Source of the DNA: Frondihabitans sp. PAMC 28766
GTDB lineage: Bacteria; Actinomycetota; Actinomycetes; Actinomycetales; Microbacteriaceae
Assembly: GCF_001577365.1 (NCBI RefSeq)
Contig: NZ_CP014513.1
Coordinates: forward strand, 124,001-188,000
Direction of reading: 5' to 3'
Length of the DNA stretch: 64,000 bases
This document shows positions 43,859-53,181 of this stretch, piece by piece (positions within the stretch are counted from its first letter, which is position 1; every line of letters begins with the position of its first letter). The notes under the pieces were generated by a model. That model worked only from the letters and a program-made list of their open reading frames with translations, had not been told where the DNA came from and searched no databases. The translations under genes and the position numbers were made by a program.

Positions 43859-46618
43859 GTGGCAGAAATGGGACGATCCCGAGTACGACTCCTCGTGCCC
43901 GTGCTCCTGGCGGTCGCGACGCTCTTGGCATTCGGCACTGCAGCAGGGTCCGCAGCGGCCGCGCCGGTGACCGCCGCCGCCCAGGTGCGCTCGTTCTTCG
44001 TGCCCGTCGCCGAGTCACCGGGAAGCGCCGCTCGCATCGACCTCGACGTCGATCTGTACACGCCCGCCGTCACTCCGGCTCCCGCGGTGCTGCTCGCTCA
44101 CGGGTTCGGCCAGACGAAGGCCGATCTCGCGCCCGAGGCGAAGAAGCTGCAGGCGGCAGGCTACGTCGTCCTCGCCTACACCGCGCGTGGCTTCGGCCGC
44201 TCCGGAGGCTCGATCGGGCTCGACTCCCTCAGCGGAGAGGTCCCCGACGCACGGGCCCTGATCACCGTCCTCGCTCACGACTCGACCGTCGAGAAGACGA
44301 AGGGCGACCCGGTCGTCGGCGTGGTCGGCGGCTCGTACGGGGGCGCACTCGCCCTGATGGTCGGGGCCACCGACCCCCGCGTCGACACAGTGGTCGCCGC
44401 GATCACCTGGAACAACCTCGCGAACGCACTCGTTCCGGCGTCCGCCGGCACGGTCGCAGGATCGAGTGCCGACAGTCAGCGAGACTTCAAGACCGGGTGG
44501 GCGTCCCGGCTCTTCGGCGCCGGCATCACACCCGACAAGGCGTGCGGGCGCTTCACCGCTCAGTTCTGCGCGCTCTACGAGAACCTCATCGCGGGCGGCC
44601 AACCGACCGCCACCGATCTCGCCCTCCTGAAGCACTCCTCCCCCTCGACGGTGCTGTCGGGTTCGCACGCGCCGACGCTCCTCCTCCAGGGCCTGCACGA
44701 CAACCTCTTCGGCCTCGACCAGGCCGATGCGAACGAACGCCAGCTGAAGAAAGCCGGCGCTCCCGTCCAGGTCCGATGGTTCAACGGCGGGCACGACGGC
44801 GGCGGCATCGCCGGGACCGACTCGATCATCCTGTCGTGGCTGGCCGATCACCTGAAGTCCCAGGGATCCGTCGCTCAGACCTTCAGCTACTCCGTGCCGG
44901 CGACCGCCACCGCCTTCGGGCAGACCATCACGGCCGACCGGTACCCGGGGCTCCACGGGTCAGGGTCGAGTCGCTCCATCGCGCTGACGGGGCGCACCAC
45001 CGCCGTCGTCAACCCTCCCGGCGGCCAACCCGCCTCCGTCACCGGGCTGCCCGGGCTCGACTCGGGAAGCGCCACCGGGCGAGCCGCCACCGGGCTCCTC
45101 GGGGCCGCGAACCCCGCAGCTGAGCAGGCGCAGTTCGTCTCCGCGCCGATGAAGACGCCTGTCATCCTGGCTGGAGCCGCAACCGTCCACCTCCGGGTGA
45201 CGCCTGCGGCCGGCACGAAGACGCAGACACCCGCACTTCTCTACGCACAGTTGTCCGCGACCACCGGCGACGCGGTCCGGGTGCTCCCCGGCGGAGTCGC
45301 GCCGATCCGCGTGCTGATTCCCGCCGACGGCGCCGACGTCACCGTGACACTGCCCGCCACGGCGTGGAGTTTCACACCGGGCGATCGGCTGACGCTGACG
45401 GTGCGCACGACGGACTCGCAGTTCGCGGGCTCGCCGACTCCGGCCGCCTACCGGGTGTCCGTCGACGGGCCCCTCGCTCTGCCGACCGTCACGGCGGCGA
45501 CCACCGACCGGAGTGCCGGTCGGCCCTCTCTCGGCGTCCTGATCGGTATCGGCATCACCCTGCTGGCGGCTCTCGCGCTGCTTGCGTTCGCTCTCGTCCG
45601 AGGGCGGAGGAGCGACCGGGGTGGCCGGGGCGGCCGGGGCGCCTCGCCGGCCACCGCCGAGGGGCCGACTCCGACGGCAGCCGAGGAGGCCGCGCCGTTG
45701 GAGATCCGCGGGCTGACGAAACGGTTCCGGTCCGGCTTCCTCGCGGTCGACGACGTCTCCTTCACCGTCGAACGCGGCCAGGTGATGGGCCTGCTCGGAG
45801 AGAACGGCGCCGGCAAGACGACGACCCTCCGAATGGTCGCCGGGCTCATTCGCCCCGACGCCGGGGCCGCGTCGTCGTTCGGGTCCACGATCAGCCCCGG
45901 CGCGCCCGTGCTCGCCCGTCTCGGCTGCTTCATCGAGGGCCCCGGTTTCTTGCCGCATCTCTCCGGTCGGCGAAACCTCGAACTGTACTGGGCGGCGACG
46001 GGCCGGCCGACCGACGAAGCACGCTTCGACGACGTCCTCGCGGTCGCCGACCTCGGGGCCGCGATCACGAAGGCCGTCCGCGGGTACAGCCAGGGCATGC
46101 GCCAACGCCTCGCGATCGCCCAGGCCATGCTCGGAATGCCCGACCTGCTCGTCCTCGACGAACCCACGAACGGCCTCGATCCGCCACAGATCACGGCCCT
46201 CCGGGGAGTCCTGCGGCGCTACGCCGAAGGCGGCCGCACCGTGATCGTCTCGTCGCACCTGCTCGGCGAGGTCGAGATGACCTGCTCGCACGTGGTCGTC
46301 ATGTCGCACGGGCGGGTCGTGGCCGCCGGGCCGGTCGGCGAGATCGCCGGCGACTCGAGCGAGCTCCTCGTCGGCGTGACGAACGTCGACGACGCCCTCG
46401 CGGCGCTCCGCCGGCTCGGGGCCGAGTCCACGGCGGGGCGCGACGCCGGCACCATCCGCGTGACACCGGGCGACCACCCGGTCACGGTCGTCGTCGCAAC
46501 ACTCGTCGATGCCGGCGTGGGAGTCACGAGCGTGCAACGAGGGCGCCACCTGGAAGAAGCCTTCCTCTCTCTCATCGGCGCGAGCCAGCAGCCCTCTCGA
46601 ACGAACGAGACACCATGA
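43859..46618 (+). CDS. Fusion: secreted alpha/beta hydrolase (S15/CocE-like) - membrane helix - ABC ATPase
   Basis: A 919-residue chimera. Residues 4-35 form a signal peptide. Residues about 45-340 form an alpha/beta hydrolase with a visible triad Ser159 (GGSYGG), Asp281 (LHDN) and His312 (GGHDG). Residues about 345-540 form a jelly-roll of the X-Pro-peptidase type. One membrane helix (558-580) and a Gly/Arg/Ala linker lead to a complete ABC ATPase: Walker A GENGAGKTT at about 647, signature YSQGMRQRL, Walker B LLVLDEPTNGLDP, H-loop SSHLL. Enzyme outside and ATPase inside are thus covalently linked. GTG 43859 has AGGAG 8 nt upstream; ATG 43868 is the alternative. The permease gene overlaps it. 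Confidence 0.88.
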   Translation: MAEMGRSRVRLLVPVLLAVATLLAFGTAAGSAAAAPVTAAAQVRSFFVPVAESPGSAARIDLDVDLYTPAVTPAPAVLLAHGFGQTKADLAPEAKKLQAAGYVVLAYTARGFGRSGGSIGLDSLSGEVPDARALITVLAHDSTVEKTKGDPVVGVVGGSYGGALALMVGATDPRVDTVVAAITWNNLANALVPASAGTVAGSSADSQRDFKTGWASRLFGAGITPDKACGRFTAQFCALYENLIAGGQPTATDLALLKHSSPSTVLSGSHAPTLLLQGLHDNLFGLDQADANERQLKKAGAPVQVRWFNGGHDGGGIAGTDSIILSWLADHLKSQGSVAQTFSYSVPATATAFGQTITADRYPGLHGSGSSRSIALTGRTTAVVNPPGGQPASVTGLPGLDSGSATGRAATGLLGAANPAAEQAQFVSAPMKTPVILAGAATVHLRVTPAAGTKTQTPALLYAQLSATTGDAVRVLPGGVAPIRVLIPADGADVTVTLPATAWSFTPGDRLTLTVRTTDSQFAGSPTPAAYRVSVDGPLALPTVTAATTDRSAGRPSLGVLIGIGITLLAALALLAFALVRGRRSDRGGRGGRGASPATAEGPTPTAAEEAAPLEIRGLTKRFRSGFLAVDDVSFTVERGQVMGLLGENGAGKTTTLRMVAGLIRPDAGAASSFGSTISPGAPVLARLGCFIEGPGFLPHLSGRRNLELYWAATGRPTDEARFDDVLAVADLGAAITKAVRGYSQGMRQRLAIAQAMLGMPDLLVLDEPTNGLDPPQITALRGVLRRYAEGGRTVIVSSHLLGEVEMTCSHVVVMSHGRVVAAGPVGEIAGDSSELLVGVTNVDDALAALRRLGAESTAGRDAGTIRVTPGDHPVTVVVATLVDAGVGVTSVQRGRHLEEAFLSLIGASQQPSRTNETP

Positions 46619-47469
46619 CCACTTCTCTTCAGGCCTCGACCACCGCTCGGCGGCGTACGACCATGCCGTTCCGGGTCGAGCTGGCCCGCCAGCTCAGCCA
46701 GTGGCGAGTCCGGATCGTGCTGATCATCCTGGTCGTCCTCCCCCTCATCGTCCGTGCCGCCCTGCTCGTCGGCGGGCCGCCCTCGAGCAACAGCCGGGCG
46801 ACGAGCCTCGTCGACCTGGCCCAGGTGAGCGGAGGCACGTTCGCAGCCTTCGTCATCGAGCTGACCGCAGGGTTCCTGCTGACGTTGATCGCGGCGCTCC
46901 TCTTCGGCGACATGATCGCCGGAGAGTCGTCCCGCTCGACCCTGAAGTACCTCCTGACGATCCCCGTCCCTCGTCTCCGGCTGCTCGGCGTGAAAGTCGC
47001 CGTCGCGGCCACGCTCCTCGTCGCCGGGCTCGTCGCCCTCACCCTGGTGGCGCTCGTCGTCGGCATCCTCTCGTACGGCCCCGCCGGCATCCAGATCCCG
47101 GGCGGTCCGCGTCTCGGCCTGGGAGACTCCATCGGTCGCATCGCGCTGGCCACCGCCGCCGGGGCGGTCGGGCTGCTCTGGGCGGCCGGCCTCGGCACCC
47201 TGCTCACCGTCGTCGCGAACAGCCCCCTCGCGGCGGCGGGAGGTGTTGTGCTCGTCTCGATCCTGTCCCGCATCCTCGACTCCATCTCCACCCTCGGCAG
47301 CGTCCGCCTGATCCTGCCCACCCACTACGCCAGCGCGTTCCAGCAATTCCTGACGGCCCCGACGAACCTCGCCCCGGTGGCCGACTCCGTCCTCTCCGGC
47401 CTGGTGTGGGCCGTCGTCCTCGGGTTCGCTGCGGCCTGGTGGTTCAGCCGGAAGGACATCGCAGGATGA
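46615..47469 (+). CDS. ABC-2-type permease
   Basis: A 284-residue membrane protein with six predicted helices (for example VRIVLIILVVLPLIVRAALL and GGTFAAFVIELTAGFLLTLI) and the GDMIAGESSRSTLKYLLTIP loop characteristic of ABC-2 permeases. The ATG overlaps the stop of the fused hydrolase-ATPase (ATGA), so the two form the transporter. Such systems usually export drugs, lipids or peptides. The covalent hydrolase suggests that processing is coupled to transport. Confidence 0.9.
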   Translation: MTTSLQASTTARRRTTMPFRVELARQLSQWRVRIVLIILVVLPLIVRAALLVGGPPSSNSRATSLVDLAQVSGGTFAAFVIELTAGFLLTLIAALLFGDMIAGESSRSTLKYLLTIPVPRLRLLGVKVAVAATLLVAGLVALTLVALVVGILSYGPAGIQIPGGPRLGLGDSIGRIALATAAGAVGLLWAAGLGTLLTVVANSPLAAAGGVVLVSILSRILDSISTLGSVRLILPTHYASAFQQFLTAPTNLAPVADSVLSGLVWAVVLGFAAAWWFSRKDIAG

Positions 47470-48368
47470 CCAGCGCGGGCGACACCGACTTCGCGGGAGT
47501 CGCGATCGTCACGGGTGCCAACTCCGGCCTCGGCTTCGAGACGGCCCGACGGCTCGCGGCCCAGACGCGCGAGGCGACCGTCATCCTCGCCTGCCGCAAC
47601 CCGCAGAAGGGCGCCGAGGCCGAACTGTCCATCCGCGAGTCGACCGGTAACGTCCGCGTGAAGGCCCTGCCGCTCGATCTGTCGTCCCTGGCGTCGGTGC
47701 GGGCCTTCGCCGCCGAGTTCGCGACGAGCGCGGGCGTGCCCATCGACTCGCTGGTCTGCAACGCCGGGATCTCCCGCGCGAGCGGGCCCACGGCAGACGG
47801 CTTCGATCCCGTGTTCGAGACGAACCACCTGGGCCACTTCCTCCTGACGCTCCTCCTCCTGCCCCGCATGTCACCGACGGGGCGGATCATCTCCGTCTCG
47901 AGCGACATGCACCAGCCGCCCGGCCCCGCGCTGACGTGGCCCGGCGCCGACGCCGTCGCCATCGTGCAACGACCGGCAAAGCGTCGACTGCGCTACTCGT
48001 ACTCGAAGCTCTGCAACCTCTACTTCACCTACGCACTGACCCGCCGACTCGAGGCCGAGCACTCCACTGTCTCCGCGGCCGCCTTCAACCCCGGGTTGAT
48101 GACGGACACCGGCTTCGCCACCATCCCGGCCCCGGTCGGCGCCGTCATGAAGAAGATCTTCGCCTCGCGGGTCGGCGACCTCGAGACGTCGAGCACAGCC
48201 CTGGCACGGCTCGCGTCCGGCGCCTCAGGAGCACGCATCGGCGGCCAGTACTTCGACCGGACCGACAGGATGCCCTCGCGGTCGTCGGCTCTGTCGTACG
48301 ACGTCGAGAACGCACGCGAGCTCTGGCAGGTGAGCGCTCGCCTCGTCGGCGAGACCGCCGCCGGCTGA
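47466..48368 (+). CDS. Short-chain dehydrogenase (WWOX/retinol-dehydrogenase-like)
   Basis: A 300-residue SDR with the TGANSGLGFETARRLA cofactor motif, VCNAGIS, the catalytic Tyr and Lys in RYSYSKLCNLYF, and FNPGLMTDTGF. The pattern matches the light-dependent-protochlorophyllide-reductase/retinol-dehydrogenase-like branch. It overlaps the permease gene by ATGA, making it the third gene of the TetR-controlled unit. Substrate unknown. It converges on the first CocE hydrolase with 25 bp between stops. Confidence 0.9.
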   Translation: MTSAGDTDFAGVAIVTGANSGLGFETARRLAAQTREATVILACRNPQKGAEAELSIRESTGNVRVKALPLDLSSLASVRAFAAEFATSAGVPIDSLVCNAGISRASGPTADGFDPVFETNHLGHFLLTLLLLPRMSPTGRIISVSSDMHQPPGPALTWPGADAVAIVQRPAKRRLRYSYSKLCNLYFTYALTRRLEAEHSTVSAAAFNPGLMTDTGFATIPAPVGAVMKKIFASRVGDLETSSTALARLASGASGARIGGQYFDRTDRMPSRSSALSYDVENARELWQVSARLVGETAAG

Positions 48369-48393
48369 TCATGCGACTCCAGCACCTATGGCG

Positions 48394-50679
48394 TCACATC
48401 CGATCGATGCCGGGCCGCGGTGGCACGACCGGCAGCTGAACATAGCTGGAATGCTCTGGGCCGGTGTGGATCCGGTTGGTCGCGTTGTCATGATGGCCCG
48501 GGTCGTACTCGTGTGTCAGCCCGTGCGCGACGCCGTCGTGCGGCTGGACGTCGATTCGAATGCGCTGGCCGGCGAAGATCTTGCCGACATTCGGCACGAG
48601 CGCCACGTCGACCGGCACGATTTCGCCCTGTCGAAGGGGGGAGTAGTCGGCCTTCAGGTGCGTGTGCTTGGGCTGGTACGGGGTCGACTTCTCGGCGTCG
48701 AGGGCACGGTGGGAGACCTTGAGCCAGCCTTTGGTCAGCGGTGCGATCCGGAAGGGGAACCCGAACGTGGTGAATCCGGTGAAGTCGACCTCCTGGTCGT
48801 CCGCTCCGATCACGCGCACCGATACGAAGAGGTCGATGTCGTCACTCGTCGACGAGACCCAGAGTCGCACGGTGCCGAATCCCGCGATGACTGCGTCTTC
48901 GGCCAGCGGCTCGCTGACGAAGGAGACGCCGGTGACGTGCGGGTCCGACTCGGCAGACTCCGGATCGACGCGGGGGCTTCCGATGGGAGCCCGCGGGGCG
49001 AGCTGAACCTGCGCCGAATAGCTCGACTCCGCGTCGTTCACGGGGGCTGTCGTCGACAGGCGCAGGAACTCCGACCGGTGGCCGTCGCCGACCCACTCGC
49101 TCGGCTCGGCGTCGAAGTACCACTTCGGATACTCGGTGCGCGCGATGGGCCACTCGTCCTCCTCCTGCAGGTACGAGGTGCCGTCGCCGGTGCGGATCTC
49201 GAGCCGGATGGGCGGGCCGTCCATGATGCCGTTGTCGACGCCCTTGAGCCAGTGGTCGAAGAACGCCTTGTGCTGCGCAACGGTTTCGGCCGCGTAGGCG
49301 CGCTGGAACCAGTCCTCCCAGAAGTCGAGCTTCTTGTGCGGGGTCGGCGTGTTCAGGTACGCCGAGTTCGAGCCGAGCTGGTGGATGTTGGACAGGTGGG
49401 TCGTGGCCGCGACGGCCCAGAGGGGGACGGTCACGTCGCTCAGGTCGGGACTCATGAACACCTCGGACCGCGGGCCGAAGATCGCGTCGGGGTTCGAGTC
49501 GCGAAACGGGCTGTCCTTCATGATCTGCACGAAGTCGACGAGATCCGGCTCCCCGACGATGGGCGGGGTGAGGCCCGACGCCCTCCAGATCGGCCAGAAC
49601 TGCTCGTTGAGCACGCCGCCGTTGTACGCGACGTCTTCGTAGAGGTCGACGTCGGTGCCGATGGCGATCATGGCCTTCAGATGCTCGGGGTGGAGGCTCG
49701 CCGCCGCGTGCTGGCTGATCGCCAAGTACGACATCCCCCAGGTTCCGACGTTGCCGTTCGACCACGGCTGAGTGCCGGCCCATTCGATGGCATCGCGGAA
49801 GGCTTCGGCGCCGACGATTCCCCACGGCGCGAGCTTCCCAGGGCTGGCGCCCGCTCCGGGCATGTCCACCCGCACGACCGCGTAGCCGTCGGGCACCCAC
49901 ACCGCCGTGCTGACCGTCTCGTGATTCTCGAACTGCAGGTCGCCGGCATTGCCGAAGAAATACTCTTCTTCTTCGACCTCGTGGTGCTCCAGGTCGTCGG
50001 AGGTGGCGATGGAGTGGTGGTTGAACGCTTTGCCGTAGGGGCCGCAGTTGACGATCGCCGGGTAGTCGCCGGGCGCCGCGGGGCGGAACACGTCGGCCAG
50101 AACGTACGAGCCGTTCTGCAACGGGATCCGGACATCCCGGAATCGCAGGATCCCGAGGGCGTTCCGTCGCAGCTCGTTCCGCGCGTTCGCCGGAGTGCAC
50201 AGGGTGCGCGGCTTCTGGGTTCCGAAGACTCCGGAGGCGCCCAGGTCGTCCAGGAGACCGATGACGACCGGATCTTCGGTGAACTGGGTGACCTTGTCCA
50301 GAGTGCCGGTGGCTGCGTAGTCGGCATCGTGGCGGAAGTTGATCCGGCGGGTGCCGATGATGTCGTGGACTTCCGGCGGGATGGCCGTCCCGTTGTCGCG
50401 AATCTCTTCTCGGCCGAGGGTGAAGATCAACCGGGCGATGTTCGTGAGGCCGGAGTCCTTCAGCTTGTCGAGATCGCCGTCCACGCGAGGGACGAGCTGG
50501 GCGAGATGGATCCGTGGCCCGGCGGTCACGTATCCGAGCGCGTTCCCGCCGAGGAGGAACGTCATCCGCTCGCCCTCCTCGTACTCGAACTCGCCGTTGT
50601 CGCCGGTGAGGCCGGAGTGCGTCGGCGTCCTGTACTTCAGGCCCGAGATCGGGCCGGCCAGAATTCCCGTGAGGGCCAT
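48394..50679 (-). CDS. CocE/NonD-family hydrolase with extra N-terminal domain
   Basis: A 761-residue alpha/beta hydrolase of the CocE/NonD type with a C-terminal jelly-roll (LWVSSTSDDIDLFVSVRVIG to the HSSYVQLPVV end). The nucleophile is Ser317 in GTWGMSYLA. CocE enzymes normally have about 550-600 residues; here about 170 residues precede the hydrolase. That part (YRTPTHSGLTGDNGEFEYEE, FLLGGNALGYVTAGP, LTNIARLIFTLG) resembles a beta-rich domain found at the start of some bacterial surface proteins. There is no signal peptide. It is the last gene of a unit with an oxygenase and a SnoaL-like protein, under the CTCAAC-N4-GTTGAG operator. The ester or amide substrate is unknown. Confidence 0.88.
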   Translation of the reverse strand: MALTGILAGPISGLKYRTPTHSGLTGDNGEFEYEEGERMTFLLGGNALGYVTAGPRIHLAQLVPRVDGDLDKLKDSGLTNIARLIFTLGREEIRDNGTAIPPEVHDIIGTRRINFRHDADYAATGTLDKVTQFTEDPVVIGLLDDLGASGVFGTQKPRTLCTPANARNELRRNALGILRFRDVRIPLQNGSYVLADVFRPAAPGDYPAIVNCGPYGKAFNHHSIATSDDLEHHEVEEEEYFFGNAGDLQFENHETVSTAVWVPDGYAVVRVDMPGAGASPGKLAPWGIVGAEAFRDAIEWAGTQPWSNGNVGTWGMSYLAISQHAAASLHPEHLKAMIAIGTDVDLYEDVAYNGGVLNEQFWPIWRASGLTPPIVGEPDLVDFVQIMKDSPFRDSNPDAIFGPRSEVFMSPDLSDVTVPLWAVAATTHLSNIHQLGSNSAYLNTPTPHKKLDFWEDWFQRAYAAETVAQHKAFFDHWLKGVDNGIMDGPPIRLEIRTGDGTSYLQEEDEWPIARTEYPKWYFDAEPSEWVGDGHRSEFLRLSTTAPVNDAESSYSAQVQLAPRAPIGSPRVDPESAESDPHVTGVSFVSEPLAEDAVIAGFGTVRLWVSSTSDDIDLFVSVRVIGADDQEVDFTGFTTFGFPFRIAPLTKGWLKVSHRALDAEKSTPYQPKHTHLKADYSPLRQGEIVPVDVALVPNVGKIFAGQRIRIDVQPHDGVAHGLTHEYDPGHHDNATNRIHTGPEHSSYVQLPVVPPRPGIDRM

Positions 50680-50680
50680 G

Positions 50681-51898
50681 TCAGGAGCGCCTCTCGAGAA
50701 CGCTCATGGACGACGGTGCCGCCTCGACGCCGAGCATCGAGCGGCCGAGATTCTCCATCCAGGTGTCCACGTTGTTGGCGGCGTGAAGGCTCCCCGCACG
50801 GCAGTTGCGAGCGATCAGCTGGAGAGGCATTCGCTTGCTGATCGCCGACGCTCCCGAAGCGCGAAGCAACGTCTCGATCGCCATGGCGCACTCGTTCCAG
50901 ACATAGGCGGCATCCGTGTGGAAGTGCACGATCTCGTCCGGGGTCGGGTCCACGCCTTCCTGATCGAGACGGTCGAAATCGGCGACCGCCGCATCCGCGA
51001 GGCGTCCCGCCGCGCGGATCTGCATCGCCGCTCGCCCGATGATGTGATGGGCGACCGGGGCATCGACCTGTCGCGTGTAGGGCGAATACGGGATGCTGCG
51101 GCGCCCGATCGACGAGAGGAAGACGTCCATCGCCTGGTCGGCCATGCCGAGGGCGACGCCCGTACTCGACACGATCGACCGTGGAAGACCGCCCCGCCGA
51201 GGGCCGAGACCCTGCGCCACGAGCTCGGCGGTGCGCGCAGCCAGTTGAGACGGGAAGCCGAATCGCTCGTCGGGCACGAACAACTCGCCGTCGGTGGCCA
51301 CGGTCTGACTGCCGGTCGCCGCAAGGCCCATGGCTTCCCAGTCGTGGCGGCTGATCAGCTGGACTTTCGGGATGAGCACCATGCCGACCTTCGAGTCGTC
51401 GGAGTCGTCGTAGAAGACAGCGAGGTAGCCGTGCGACGCGTGGACGCTTCCCGTGGCGAACGGCCAGGCGCCTTTCACCATCCAGCCGCCGTCGACCTTG
51501 GTCGCAGTGCCGGACATGTGCCGGCTCGTGCCTCCGACGGCGAAGGTGCGGTTGCCGACCCACGGCGACTCGTAGACCGGCGCGACGACGTCATCGGCGA
51601 AGGCGTTGCTCCACATGTTCCCGCCGGCCGTCGCCCAGACGACCCAGGCGGTGGCGCCGCATCCTGAACCGAGGGCCCGGTAGATGTCGAGCATTTCGCG
51701 GGTCGTGAAGTCGGCGCCGCCATAGCGCTTCGGCTTCGACAGGCTGAAGACGCCGGCCGCGTCCAACCGCTCGATGGTCTCCTGCGGAATGCGCCGCTCT
51801 TGCTCGGCAACGGCTTGCTGATCGCGGAGCCAGGGCTGCAGCTCGACGATCCGGGCGACGATCTCTTCTGCCGTCGGCGCGGCGGTGCGTGTGATCAC
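50681..51898 (-). CDS. Acyl-CoA-dehydrogenase-like flavin monooxygenase
   Basis: A 405-residue protein of the acyl-CoA-dehydrogenase fold, in the group that works as reduced-flavin-dependent monooxygenases (HsaA or pigment-hydroxylase-like). Evidence is FSLSKPKRYGGADFTTREML, ALGSGCGATAWVVWATAGG, GTATKVDGGWMVKGAWPFAT and the C-terminal helical bundle. It needs a flavin reductase; one is encoded at 57726-58895. GTG 51898 is the start: it overlaps the upstream stop (GTGA) and has AAAGGA 6 nt away, whereas ATG 51904 abuts that site. It is the middle gene of the SnoaL-oxygenase-CocE unit. Confidence 0.88.
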   Translation of the reverse strand: MITRTAAPTAEEIVARIVELQPWLRDQQAVAEQERRIPQETIERLDAAGVFSLSKPKRYGGADFTTREMLDIYRALGSGCGATAWVVWATAGGNMWSNAFADDVVAPVYESPWVGNRTFAVGGTSRHMSGTATKVDGGWMVKGAWPFATGSVHASHGYLAVFYDDSDDSKVGMVLIPKVQLISRHDWEAMGLAATGSQTVATDGELFVPDERFGFPSQLAARTAELVAQGLGPRRGGLPRSIVSSTGVALGMADQAMDVFLSSIGRRSIPYSPYTRQVDAPVAHHIIGRAAMQIRAAGRLADAAVADFDRLDQEGVDPTPDEIVHFHTDAAYVWNECAMAIETLLRASGASAISKRMPLQLIARNCRAGSLHAANNVDTWMENLGRSMLGVEAAPSSMSVLERRS

Positions 51899-52446
51899 GG
51901 CCATTCCTTTCGTGACGCGGGCTTTCCGTCGAATCCGGCGACGGCCTCCAGCGCAGGATCGTGGCCGTCCCTCCCACTGGCGGACGCGTCGGGGTGGTCG
52001 TCGAACCACCCCTCTTTCGGGTAGCGGTACATCCATCCCGTCGCGAGCGACCGGCGGGCGATCAGCCAGACGCCGTCGCGCTGCTCGAACCGATCGAGAT
52101 AGCGCGCCCAGAGCTTGACGTTCTCGTTCGCCCACTGGTGGAACTCGGTGCCCTGGTGGTCAGCGTTGAGATAGGTCTCGACGTGAGCGGTGTCAGGCCC
52201 GTCGAATTCGACGAGGCTGTTGCCGAGCAGATGCATCGTGCGGACGAAGCGCGGCATCTCGCCCGACAGGAAGTCGACGAAGCCGTCGACCGACCCCTGG
52301 TGGAGGCTCTCCGGGAATTGCACCCACGCGTCCGGCCAGAAGGCGCTGCGCACCAGCCCCATGTCGACGCGGTCGAGGCCTCGGCAGTACCGCAGCAGAA
52401 CATCGTGGATCTCGGCGCGAGCGCTCAGCTCTTCCAGTGTCTTCAT
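51895..52446 (-). CDS. SnoaL/NTF2-like protein
   Basis: A 183-residue NTF2-fold protein (LEELSARAEIHDVLLRYCRG at the start, RYLDRFEQRDGVWLIARRSL in the last strands). SnoaL-like domains serve as cyclases, isomerases, dehydratases or small dioxygenase subunits, so activity cannot be fixed. Start 52446 is chosen because the promoter (-10 at 52486-52491) lies upstream of it and downstream of an in-frame ATG at 52506, which is therefore untranslated. First gene of the operon controlled by the 52509-52526 palindrome. Confidence 0.83.
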   Translation of the reverse strand: MKTLEELSARAEIHDVLLRYCRGLDRVDMGLVRSAFWPDAWVQFPESLHQGSVDGFVDFLSGEMPRFVRTMHLLGNSLVEFDGPDTAHVETYLNADHQGTEFHQWANENVKLWARYLDRFEQRDGVWLIARRSLATGWMYRYPKEGWFDDHPDASASGRDGHDPALEAVAGFDGKPASRKEWP

Positions 52447-52485
52447 TCCGTCACCCTTCATCGCGTGCAGTGGAATATCGGGCTC

Positions 52486-52526
52486 AGCGTACGTCAATTC
52501 GGCCACTTCCTCAACAAGCGTTGAGG
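52486..52526 (-). promoter_or_regulatory. Promoter and TetR operator, CocE unit 1
   Basis: Perfect palindrome CCTCAAC-AAGC-GTTGAGG (52509-52526). Its minus-strand end supplies the -35 box TTGAGG (52514-52509), followed by 17 bp and TACGCT (52491-52486). The same arrangement, TTGAGA-N17-TACGCT with TCTCAAC-AGTT-GTTGAGA, occurs at 55661-55701. It lies between the divergent TetR gene and the SnoaL-oxygenase-CocE operon. Confidence 0.8.
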
Positions 52527-52548
52527 CTGATTTCCGTAGACTTCGTGC

Positions 52549-53175
52549 ATGCCGAGCGACGAGGCCACCTCACCCACCGAATTCGCCCCCGGGGGCGTCC
52601 CGGGCCCCAGGCAACGCGCCAGGCCATCCTCGACTCAGCGCGCGCGCGCTTCGCCCGAGACGGTTTTCCTCGATCGACGATTCGAGGCATCGCGTCCGAC
52701 GCGGGCGTCGATGCCTCCCTCGTCATGCAGTACTTCGGCTCGAAGGACGACCTCTTCGCCGCAGTGATGGCGTCCGGGCCGAACACCATGTCACGCATCT
52801 CCGAGGCCTTCGACGGCCCGGAGGAGTCGCTCGGCAACCGAGTCACTCGCGCGTTCCTCGAGGTGTGGGACGGAAACCCGGTGGAGTCCGAACCGCTTCA
52901 GGCTCTCCTGCGTGCGGCCATCGGCAGCGAGCAGGCGACGGGCAACTCCGGGAGCTGATCCAACGGCGAGTGATCGTCGATCTGGAGCCTGGCCTCCGGG
53001 ACGATCCGACATGACCAACAGGATCGAGATCGCCGCCTCGATGCTCGTCGGCGTCGTCGTCGGGCGCCAGCTGGTGGGCATCGACGCACTCGTCGAGCAG
53101 GATCACGATTCCCTCGTGGCCATCATCGCTCCCGGGATCCAGGCCGTCCTCTCCCGACCCCGGACGGACCCGTAG
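52549..53175 (+). pseudogene. TetR-family regulator, three apparent single-base deletions
   Basis: A TetR protein of about 209 residues spread over several frames. The start MPSDEATSPTEFAPGG continues after a G5 run (52591-52595) as RPGPQATRQAILDSARARFA with HTH GVDASLVMQYFGSKDDLFAA. It shifts again at G3 (52940-52942) to QLRELIQRRVIVDLEPGLRD, and once more at 53008 to DMTNRIEIAASMLVGVVVGR, a typical C-terminal end. One added G at each point gives a normal full-length regulator. It is divergent from the SnoaL-oxygenase-CocE unit and is the likely binder of the two CTCAAC-N4-GTTGAG sites. Probably intact in the organism. Confidence 0.8.
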
Positions 53176-53181
53176 ATCGGA

